In this document: positions 23,400 through 33,885 of the stretch, in pieces | Layout: the number at the start of each line of letters is the position of its first letter | Numbering within the stretch: the first letter of the stretch is position 1 | From: Smittium culicis | Taxonomy: Eukaryota > Kickxellomycota > Harpellomycetes > Harpellales > Legeriomycetaceae | Assembly: GCA_001970855.1 (NCBI GenBank) | Contig: LSSN01002482.1 | Location: 1 to 52,902 of the forward strand | Direction of reading: 5' to 3' | Length of the DNA: 52,902 bases | The notes under the pieces: generated by a model | What the model saw: the letters and a program-made list of their open reading frames with translations, nothing else | Told to the model about the DNA's origin: nothing | Database searches by the model: none | Translations under genes and position numbers: made by a program

Positions 23400-26300
23400 G
23401 CATTTGAAACATCCTCATCATCTTTCAGAAAGGTTAAACGAGAACGGTTATGCGTGACTTTTTACTTCTTATCTCGTATTATGTGAAATCATTTCGCTCA
23501 AAAGACTTCGATTAACTATTATATTATACGCGAGAGAGGAGACAGATTAAGTTACTGTAAATTTATAATCAATTTAATCAAGTTATTTGATAAATTTTTA
23601 GAGTTTCGATAATACGTATCAATGATGAATTAGATCAACCAGAAAGTGCGTGGTTCTATATCATACTATGATACCCCTGCGTTTGCAGCTGATGTGACCC
23701 TGATTTTTCTGTGCTTTGGTATCGGAGCTTCGGAGTCTGGTTAGATTAAGCTTGAAATCTAGTGGATTTATCACGTTATACTCTCAACTCAATGGAGGTC
23801 TTTTTCGATCTATTATAGACCGTAACAGCTTATTTAATATTTATCGCTTTTTTTTATGCGGTGTTGTAGAGATGTTGAAATAACCTTATCTTTGTACACT
23901 TGTCAAGGTGAAGATTTAACTAGGTATTTTATTTGGTGATATAATAGAAGAATGAGGTACTAAAGGATATAATTAATGTTGAACAGCATAATAGTTCTAA
24001 GGAAGGATTATTCTGTCAATTTATAGTAAAAATTGTTGTAAGTTAGAATAAGGGTAAATCTGGTCTAGAACCAATAGTATGTAAGGGTAATAGTCAAAGG
24101 AAAATTAAACATTTTCCTTTGATGGTGTTCTTTGTAGAATAATTATTGGTGATCTCTCTTTTTCGACAAATATAGTTGGTGAATTAGTTGTTTGTTTTTA
24201 TCTAATGAAGACAATTAAGCCTGTCTCTTTATACAAAGACTTCCACTCTACTTTCTTTGTAGAAAGAGCTCGCATTTTATCGTCCTCTATAGGCAGGTTT
24301 TCTATAATCTGTCTACTTCATTTTTTATTGAAAATCAAATAGTTGAAAAGTGATAAATGAAGAGCACCATAGCATATATTTGAAATAGGGAAATAACATA
24401 TAAAGTCTGAGGAAGACAGCATTTTTAGATCTTTATTTTTTTTTGTTTTTATTCTGAAAAATAAACCATAACAATATCATAACACCTTTATAAAACATTT
24501 TAAATTCTTTGAAATAGAAATCGAAAATTGGGTGTGGATACCCGGCAGATATATCCATTATGAGATAGAATTATGTAATTAACAAAAGTTAAAAATAGAA
24601 CATGACAACACTATATAAATTAATACCAGTGAAATTATTGGTTTTATGTGTACCGTATTGAGGAATGGGTTTTCGATAGACTATAATTATCTTTTTTTAT
24701 TTGGGAGATTCTACAACAAAATCAGACTAGCCTTGATCTATTTTGCTTCATGAATATTGGATAATATGAATTTCACTAGCTCTCAGGTAATTTGCTACTT
24801 CCAATATTCAACTCAGTTTTATCTTTGGTTGCTCAATTGTGAATTCTGTGTACGCATCCAATTTCTAATCAAATCTAGTATTGGAGAAAATTCCGTTTTT
24901 GGCATAAAAAAGGGTCTCATCGATTTTTCGTCCAATTTTCTTATGAAATAGATGAACTTTAGATTTTTCGCTATCCATGAATTAATTTTGCCAAAAATAA
25001 AGGAAGCAGGTCTGTAAGTATATATTGATCTTGTATATATAACTCTAAATTCATAAATTACTGTAAGAAAGTATGCTATTTTTGTAATTGATGTTGGTGT
25101 CGTCAAATAGCTTGATATTCACCAGCCCAAAAAGTTCTGCTAGATTTAATTTTACCTGGATCTAATCTCAAGTTATTTTATTTTTACATGATAAAATCAA
25201 AGAATATATACCAATATCTTGTGTTTCGAGGAAAGTCCGCTAATCATCGAGATCATAAAGCGCCAATTCTTGATTTAAGAGAGCAGAATTTTTCTGCTTT
25301 TGAGATTTGGAACTACATTCGTTGCTTGAAGTAGTTTCGGATAAGATAATAATAGTTTCCTCTGGTCTGGAAAACAGATAGCTGAATTGCACTCTAGTGT
25401 TGCCAGCGTCATTGTGGTCCGTCCTTAGTGATATTTCTGTACTGTCAGGGATATCAAATTTCAGGATGAACAGAATTACATTTTGTTAAGTCAGGACTAT
25501 TTTTAGGCAGCTGTATTTTGTCACAATTCCTTATGTTCATATAGTTATATGTAGCATTTCTTCAAATACTTGTTCTGGTACGAGAAAATAGATATTCAAA
25601 TAAAAGTCCGTATCGTGAATTCAAGATTTCTAATGTCTCTTGAGACTGTTAGAATTCGTTTTGGGAAGTCAGTATACTCAGTATATCGACTAAATTCAGT
25701 ATTGAAGGGCTGTTGAATATTTTTTGATAGTTTTTTGGTTTTCAGAAAGCGTGACCAAATCTACTCTAGTATTCAATAAGGTACTATGAAGGATGTTTCC
25801 TCGAACTTCTTGATGTAATTTGTGTATTCATGTTGTCTGAGTAGACTAATAATTATGTCTTTATCACATTCTTTAACTTTGGTGTATAAATCTCCATTAT
25901 TAGCTCCACTTTGATATGAAACTCCTAAATTTTAGGTATAAAATTATTTAGATATAGTGGTGGCTCAAAAAAATTCACCACTATGTATCACGGGTATCTA
26001 AGATATCCTCAATTTCTGATATTTGATAAAGAAAGATTTCCAGTCTTTTTTTTATAGAAGATTCTTTCAGAAGTTCAGATACACGATTAAAGCCTTCTTC
26101 AGAATTACATTCCATGCTCAATAATTTTATATGAACAAAATTCAGTTCTTTAGCTCTAAGATACGATAGGTTTTGAGCTGTAAAGAGAGGAGAGCGAATC
26201 CATTGATTATGCTTACAAAATAAAATATTTTAGGTATATCAATTTTTTCAGAACTGTTTCAAGCAGTTTTCTGATCTCTTGCCTTAGATTACAGATCTTG

Positions 26301-28200
26301 GTTGACTTAATAATGAGTGATATTTCCCTTTTTTTGAAAATTATTCCCGGATTGTTAATTTACTGAATTTGATTTATTTATGGAATATCTGAGTTAAATT
26401 TATGTCCAAGCCCTTGTAACTTGGAACGAGGTAGTGCACGCATTTATTAAGCACATTATCGTATTTTTTTTCATGGTCAAAAATTTTGTTTAGTTAGAAA
26501 GATATTTATCCTCCTTCGTTCTGGAAAATTCCAAAACTGGAAAAATAATTTTGGCTAATACCAATGGTCTCAATTTAAGCAAAAGTCCCAGTATACGTAA
26601 CTGAAATGAACTGTATTTCCACTGGACCGAAAGACAGATGGAGGTCGGATTTTTCGTACTAAAAATTTATTCCGCCGCTTATTTTTGAGCTTTCAGATAT
26701 CGAAGATCGAACGAAGGCCTACGTTATTCTTTTTAATCGAAATAAGTTGAATTTAAAAGCCATGACTCTAAGGTTGGATTTACTGGATCTCTCGCTTGGA
26801 AATGTGAGGCTACTTTTCCATTATGATTTTTGCACGTCTCGCGGCTAAGATGCCGTTTGTTCCGATGATGGGATCGACCTCAAATTTTTTAGGTTCATTA
26901 ATTAGATTTTGAACCTCCTCGAAAGAAATTTTTGAGATGATTGGTCATTTTTAGTTTAAAACAATTCTATTTGTACATAGCTAGAATAATTCCTACAATG
27001 GGACTATTCTGAGGCTACATTGAGCACATCTCTCACGACCACGACCCTTTCAGCTATACTAGAACTAGAAATTGATAGTTTTCCTACTGATTCTGCGGTT
27101 TTTACGTATATTGTAGTCCGAGAAACAGTATTGTGTAACTATATGGGTCATTTGTACTTGTATTCTACTAACTACTGAGAAATGTAATCATGCGTTGTCG
27201 CTTAATTTTTGACTTCTTGTAAACGGGTTCATTCAACGAATCTTCAATTAATAGTTACTTTTTACCTGATTATACGAATTAATTTGATTTTACGAAATCC
27301 TCTAGTCGCTTAAATTTGTATTTCTGATATGGGATACAGCCGCTGCGGTTTCAGCGGGGTAAGCTCATATTTTATTGGAAGTAATGCATTAAGAGTCCTC
27401 TCTAGTTTTTATCCCCGGACTTTACTGAATTCTAAAATAGAAATAGTATTTGATGAGCAACTTTACTTGAACTAGGTTAAACTTTATTCCGGTGAGAGAG
27501 CTGGTCCGTAAATATTCACAGCACATAAAGTTGAATCTTTCGAAGGTGAAGTATATTTTATGGAATTAGTCTTTTGGGAAGAGTAGATTGTAATATTGGG
27601 CTCTCCATTTTCTATAGCACTGATTCTGCATGCTTTTGATAAATAGATATACTTAACAGGGTGCCTAGTAGTGGCATTAGACCTTCAGGTTCTAGGTGCA
27701 ATTTCTTTCTCGCTGTAGATTTTATACTATTCCAGATCAAATAGTTAGCTTGTATTTTTTGATTGGAGCTTGAATAATTACTATTTGCTTTATTTTTATT
27801 ATTCGAATGCAATTAATTTTTTTGATAATATCTATTCTAAATTTTTGAAAATTATAAAGGTCATAGCACAGTACTCCGAAATAAAAGATAATTAGGATAA
27901 CACAGTATGTAATTTAAATGATATACTATATAAACTTTTACTAGTTCATTTCACTTTATTTACATAGGTTTGTAATTTTCGGTTATGTATTATCCAAGAA
28001 GGTGATAACACTAAATATGTATCCTCTTCTCGTATAATATAAACTAATATTCGCTCTATAGAGCTTGATTAATTATTACATATACTGGGATAAATGGCTT
28101 ATCATTTGTTTTCTTAACACCAAGGGGTTTAGATTTTGAACTAACTACATTAGCACAGCTTGGGATTTTTTTTCTTTAGGACGCTATTATTCGTAGTTTC
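23400..28200. other. unexplained GC-richer island, possibly an eroded element or gene
   Basis: This stretch is clearly less AT-rich than either flank, has fewer A/T runs and contains many CG dinucleotides (for example around 25380-25440, 26640-26900 and 27330-27420). No frame stays open beyond about 80 codons. On the minus strand several open blocks give protein-like mixed sequence, for example 26235-25981 and 25488-25240 (about 81 codons each) and 26940-26810. They lie in different frames, are separated by stops, and match no family I know. By my rough estimate, open blocks of this length would also arise by chance here, so coding origin is not shown. A decayed gene or mobile element is the simplest guess. 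No terminal repeats were found. Confidence 0.35.
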
Positions 28201-28526
28201 CATTTCTTCTACCTTTTTTTTTGTCTCAGAGAGTTTAATAAGCACAATTTAAAAGTATACAAAAAACTAATAAGAAATACTTATTAAGTTAAAAAAATAT
28301 TAAAAAAATAATTTTTTCAAAGATAGAGAAAAAATCAGAATTTAAATAAATGTACCAATGATTAATTAAATAGCCTTTAATTTCTACATAAATAACAGCT
28401 TGATTACACACTATGCTATATTTTAAACAAGAAAAGCCAATTACATCTAGGAATTCGCCAAATTTATTAGCCTGCAAAAAGATATCTATTGCATTCAAAA
28501 CTCTTCTCTTAAATCAATTATAGATT

Positions 28527-29852
28527 ATGAGCATCGAAAGCTTTCCTATCAGTAAAGATGGCTCAATAATTGCATATAAACTCAAGAACAAAGAAGGTTC
28601 ACTCGCTGTGCAATTATCTACTTTTGGTGCGCGCTTAACTCATTTATGGACTCTTAACAAAGATAAAGAGCTGGTTGATGTTCTCATAGGCTTTGATACA
28701 CACGAAGAATTGGTTGCTTCTTTCGAAGGTAAAGCCGATCCATATATTGGCGCTGTTGTAGGGAGAGTCTCTGGAAGGTATTTAAAATTCCATTTATATT
28801 TAAATATTACTGCTATTTATTACCACTTTTTATTTGTATTCAATTCCTCTTATTATAAAAATACCGAGTGATTTGATTTTTATTATATTTTACCATCCAG
28901 CATTTACCCATGCGATAAGATTGAGTTAAATAATTCTTCATACTCTTTTAATGTCAATTTCCCCAAAAATGGCGCAAGCCATCATGGTGGCTTTATTGGG
29001 ATTGATAAGCGTATATGGACTCCAAAAATTATTTCAACCGATCCACCTGCAATCAAATTCGTTTATGTATCCCCACACAATGAAGAAAATTACCCAGGAA
29101 CTTTAGAAATTTCTGTTACTTATACAGCGACAGACGAAAACCAGCTTAAGCTTGAATATAGAGCCAAATTCTTAGACGACGGCCCTCTCAATGACACAGT
29201 AATCGAAACAGCGCTAAGCCTAACAAACCACGCGTATTTTAACTTGACTGGGTTTAAAGAGCCAACAGTTGAAAATCACATTTGTTCTTTTGTCACCACT
29301 GATTACCTCCTTTCCAATTTAGAGACAAAAATATTTAACGGTGAATTATCTCGAGACTACTCGGACAAAAATACCGTTCTTGGCCAATATAACCCAGTCC
29401 AAAAACGGGCTCATTTAATGGACTTTATGAAAGAACCAAAGTCTGTTGGCCCCGATCTTTATAACCCGTTGATACTGAATTCTTTTGGCGGATACAATCA
29501 TGTTTTTACTGTTCTTGAAACCAAAAAGAATGATCAAAACGACGATATAGATGGATATTATGCTGATAGTAACTATAGACTCAATCAAGTCGCTAAAATT
29601 TGGTCAAATAATTCAGGTATTTCAATGCGCGTCCTAACTGATGAACCTGCTTTTGTTTTTTATACAGGGAATTTTTTACCAGAAGACTTGTATGGCAAGA
29701 ATGGTATCCAGTTCCGAAAACATTCTGGATTTGCTCTCCAGTTGCAGCGCTACAATAACGCACTAAACTTCCCTAAATGGAAAGAGCAAATGCTTCTACA
29801 GCGCGGAAAGCTATACTCTCAAAACTCTATTTATGAGTTTTCCATTATTTAG
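28527..29852 (+). CDS. aldose 1-epimerase-like protein, copy 2, with altered active site
   Basis: Paralogue of the gene at 21497-22821. Exons are 28527-28777 and 28901-29852, giving 400 aa, with an eight-residue insertion (DIDGYYAD region). Exon 1 has exactly the same length as in copy 1 and the intron is at the same codon. The galactose-mutarotase fold landmarks STFGARLTHLW, SHHGG (His112) and LTNHAYFNL (His194) are kept. However, the Asp of GGYD is Asn283 (codon 29496-29498), and the catalytic Glu is Gln364 (LQLQ in place of FETQ, codon 29739-29741). The frame is intact throughout, so this is not a simple pseudogene. It may be a sugar-binding protein, an epimerase with changed chemistry, or a weak enzyme. 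A central segment is almost identical in DNA to copy 1. Confidence 0.93.
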
Positions 29853-30225
29853 ATTTTTTATCAAACGTTTATGTTTATTCACATTACTTTGGACTAATAC
29901 CTAACCTTCTTATTTAAATGGTACGTATTGATAATTTAATGATTATTATTCGTTTATTCTTCAATAATCTACCACCAAATAACATTGATTAATAGTTTTT
30001 TCAATTCTTTACATATAATAAGCTTTTTTACGTAAATAATTTATTCTAAGTATGAAATTTGTTAAATATACGCCAAATTCGTAAATATGTACAAGGTATT
30101 GAACCAAAAGTAAGGAAAAAAAAACTGAATTAGGCTACAAAGTGTTTCAAAAAAAAGAGATAAAATCATATTACAGAATCCTTTCTTTTTAAACTTTTTG
30201 AATTTTTTCGAAAATTTTCATTTAA
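29853..30225. other. convergent 3' region
   Basis: AT-rich 3' flanks of epimerase copy 2 and of the minus-strand membrane-protein gene. Nothing else is seen. Confidence 0.55.
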
Positions 30226-31063
30226 TCATTCAGTTATAGTTTTGTTAATCGCGACTGGTTTCGGAAATTCGATATCAATAGACTCATAAAGCGATTTATC
30301 TAAAAATTTATAGTTATTTTGGTTTGAAGGAGTAAAAATTGGCGAGTTATTCGAGAGACTGCTCATCTCGTACACTTTTTGGTTAGTTTTGACATTTGGC
30401 GAAAAAGCGGTATTGACGGAGATTTCAGAAATAATATCAGAGTTTAATTTCCCCTCTAAGAAACTATTCGCATTTGCCTTATTTATGGGCGATTTATGGC
30501 TAGCTGCAGAAATTTTCCCTGAAAGAATAATATCAGGATGGGTTGATGGGCTTTTCAATACTTTAGTTATTGCCAAGTATTTCTATTTTTTTTTGTTAAA
30601 TCAAAGGATATTTTTTTAGAGAATTGAAAATAATATACATGCATTAATAGTCTCTTATAATATAAGCGGTATAAGTAACAGTGGCTTTCAATGGTATCAG
30701 ATAATACATATTATTAAATACCGTATTTCAGGAAAACTAACATCTGTTTATCCATTAACAGTTTATAATAGATATAAATGTGCTTACTTTATGGATATAA
30801 AACAAGAGACCTATCATCGAAAGAAGAACTACGAAATATCCAGCTGCAAGTAATATTCTGAATTCTGGAATATAAGGAGCATCTGATAGTTTGCTGAAAG
30901 CGCATACGTATACACCTGCTCCGATAATAGCCAAATTCAAAGTTCCTATGGCTAGAATAATAGATAAATATTTCTTTCGCGTTTCGCGCAGCCACATAGA
31001 CCTCATTATCTCTACATCTGTTTCAGTAAATGGGTATTTCAATACTGAATCATTGCTCTTCAT
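30226..31063 (-). CDS. small two-TM membrane protein of unknown function
   Basis: I do not recognise the family. Exons on the minus strand are 31063-30788 and 30582-30226, giving 210 aa, joined in phase 0 by a GTAAGC donor. An ATG precedes a charged N-terminal helix (METDVEIMRSMW-like context, residues about 12-30). Two hydrophobic segments follow, at about residues 33-58 (YLSIILAIGTLNLAIIGAGV) and 69-90 (ILLAAGYFVVLLSMIGLLFY). The remaining 115 residues are Ser/Asn/Lys-rich and predicted to be soluble. The topology suggests a hairpin with both ends on the same side of a membrane. Intron structure and codon use are like those of neighbouring genes. It is convergent with epimerase copy 2. The gene call rests on frame continuity and the two TM segments only. 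Confidence 0.72.
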
Positions 31064-33885
31064 TTTAAATACCAATTTTTATTAATAAGCTTAGTCACCG
31101 AAGATCCGGGCGTTATTATGTTATCGTTTAATTCTAATTTTTATTAATAAAAATATGTTTCTATTATCTCTTTGTTGAAATTCTGGATTGAAAAAACTAA
31201 TATTATAATCCCAGGCTAGTTATTAATGGTTATTACTAGAGCGATAATATGATTTTATTTCAAAAAATTTTCGTATATTGTCTAATCAAATAATAATGAT
31301 AAAAAATATTTTAAATTCTAATATTATTATATATATGAATAATTTCAAATGATAAATTTAACTTTTGCTTTTTTTTAACTGTATTGAAGAAAAAGTTTAT
31401 GTTTACGAATTGATAAAATAAATCTAAATCAGTGTAAACAACTATTTTTTTTTATGAAAAAAATTGAGTTATATGACGTTTATATCGAATTTTGAAGGAA
31501 GATCCAAGTTAAAAATAATATGATGATGGAGAAATAAATTCCCAAATGAAAAAACTATCGTTATTTATTTTAAAATAAAAAAAAAAACTATAAAAAAAAA
31601 GCACGCGCCTGGTTTTTAGATATTACTTATAAAACAATAAGCGAAATTTCAATAAACTTATATTAAAACAGTTTTTTTAATAAATTGAGGAATAAATTAA
31701 ATGAAGTTTAATCAGCTCTAACGCGATGAAGACTTGTTTGCAATAATACTAAAATGGAGGGTTTTATTGGGTAAATTTTTAATTTATGAATTCGTTTTGT
31801 GGGATTAAAAGGCGTGGAAAAAGCTAGGAGTTTGTGGAGATGTATTAATATTACAAAATTCTTGCGCTAAAGAAATTAAAGCGCATTGTTGGGCCATGTG
31901 TTTTAATTTCTGTATTTATTGATTCTTGAAATTTTTTTTATTAAAAGTAAAAAAAATTTTTTTTCAAAGAGAATCAAATAATTAAATATCGATAACTCTT
32001 CAAAATATACTTCAACATTTAAACCGGAGAAAAATATTATATATTTTTCGGAATTATGTATTTTTTATAAGGTGCAATTTTTAAATCAACACTTTTGCGT
32101 TATTATGGTATGAAATCAAATGAAGTTATTAAAATTTTTTACACGAATCCAAAAAAATTCCTGAATTATTAAAAAAAACAATTAAAGCATGTAGTTATCC
32201 ATAATTCAATTTTGAAAATACTTTAATGAGTCAAAAATATTCGAATCAAGTATTGATTATAATAAAATTTTGTAATCCAATGACCAAAAGTTGTTATTTT
32301 GGTGTTTAAAACTTTTCATTCAGTAGATTTTTAAAAAAGAATGCATATGTGAAAAAAATTTTCAAATCATTATTGTTGGCCATCACTTGAAATAAAAAAA
32401 GCTATTAAAGATTTAGATTAAAATATTGTGACAATAGAAATTCAAGATATTGATATGTTGAGGAGCGAGATTGGAAATGACACTTAAATGTATGATTATA
32501 TAATCGGGTTAAATCAAGTGATAGTATTTTACATAAGTATAAATAATAGTTTTCTTTTAAGCCGAGTATTTAATGCCTCAATGTTTATCGCTTATATTCG
32601 AGAATTATCCCAGTGATGATGCTCGGATATGGAATTTTTAGAAGTGTAATTGTTAATCCTCTCAATTAAACAGAGTTTAAAATGTTCATTATTAGAATTT
32701 TCCTAATTTCTTGTAATTTTGAAAAAAAAGAGCGTATTACAAACATAATAATATTATAATAAATAATGATAAAAACAAATATGGAAGCGGGAAATTCGCA
32801 AGTGATATATGAGATTTTTTTTTTGGCCAATATTTATAGGTGTTATTTACACATTAAATTATGTTTAATAATCACATTTAGATAAATATTAAACCAGATA
32901 TTTTTTTTTTAATAATTTTTAAAAATTTTTATTAGATTTTATTTGTAAAATAAAAGTTTTTGGGTAGATATAATAAATAATAACCAAAGGCAGAGCCGAA
33001 TTGGCCAGATAAAATAGCAATTATTATCTTAGCGTCATCGAAAAAAATAAAAAATAAAACTGATTATAAGTAAAAACTAGGATAAACAAGAAAAATAGAC
33101 AAGTGTAATGAAAATGGACAAAATATTGCATGACTATTAAATCCCAATTAGCGACATGGAGGAGAAGGAGGGAGGGAAACGAGAGGATATTTTGTATAAT
33201 CACTTTTATTACTTACTTTCTTCGAACGTTTTATCAATGTTGAAAGTGCTAAGATCTAATTTCTAGAATTCCTTGTACAATGAGTACATTATACGCACAT
33301 ATACACACATATACACACATATACACACATTTTACATATACATATACATAGAATTATTAGGTAAATCTAGCATTCGGCTTACAAATCGTGTATTTCCCTC
33401 CTTACTAAATTGAAAAGACTCTTAAAACAAAAAATCGATCATTATTGACTTTTGCCTTCAAGCTATGATTTTGTATATATATATATATAGATATAGAGAT
33501 TTTATTGGTATTTAAATGCGCAGATAAAAAAAAAAAGCAATGATGTTTTATGAAAATCAGGGAAAAGGGCGGTTATAAAGCAAAGCGTGCTGAACTATTT
33601 TTCATACTATTAGACAGTAATTTATAAATAGTACAGATAATCTTTTATACAAATAATTAAAAATTTAGTTTTAATTTTAGAAACGATTAAAAAAAAATAA
33701 TAAGGTTTTAAAGAGAAATATAAATGAGTTGAAAGAAAAATAAGGATTATTCTTGAAAATAAAAGGGGAAGGGAAGAGAGAACAAGCGAATTGTGGTTAT
33801 AAATAGAATAAGTTTGAATTGTGTAGTTTAGGAAGGGAATAGGGAGGGGAAGGGGTAAAAAGAGGGTGGGTGTGGGATAAGGTAA
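31064..33885. other. 2.8-kb AT-rich gene-free stretch
   Basis: AT-rich spacer with no gene recognised. It contains a 10-bp tandem repeat (33291-33330), a short TA run near 33476-33489 and, from about 33.1 kb onward, purine-rich DNA on the plus strand that leads into the 3' end of the CWF19L1 gene. Confidence 0.55.
33291..33330. repeat. 10-bp tandem repeat (atacacacat)
   Basis: Three perfect copies of the 10-bp unit atacacacat, preceded by one copy with a single change (atacgcacat). It is followed by an AT-rich tail of related composition. Confidence 0.9.

Larger units (their letters stand above)
22822..28526. other. 5.7-kb gap between the epimerase paralogues
   Basis: The outer parts (about 22.8-23.4 kb and 28.2-28.5 kb) are typical AT-rich spacer. 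The inner part is a compositionally different island, listed separately. No intact gene is recognised. The longest Met-initiated open frames here (24757-24951, 24819-25106, 27612-27812) are short and show no known domain. Confidence 0.6.

Noticed and set aside
24757..25106. Overlapping short open frames on both strands in the island
   Set aside because: Lengths are within what chance gives at this base composition and neither shows a known motif. They are kept only as part of the island note.
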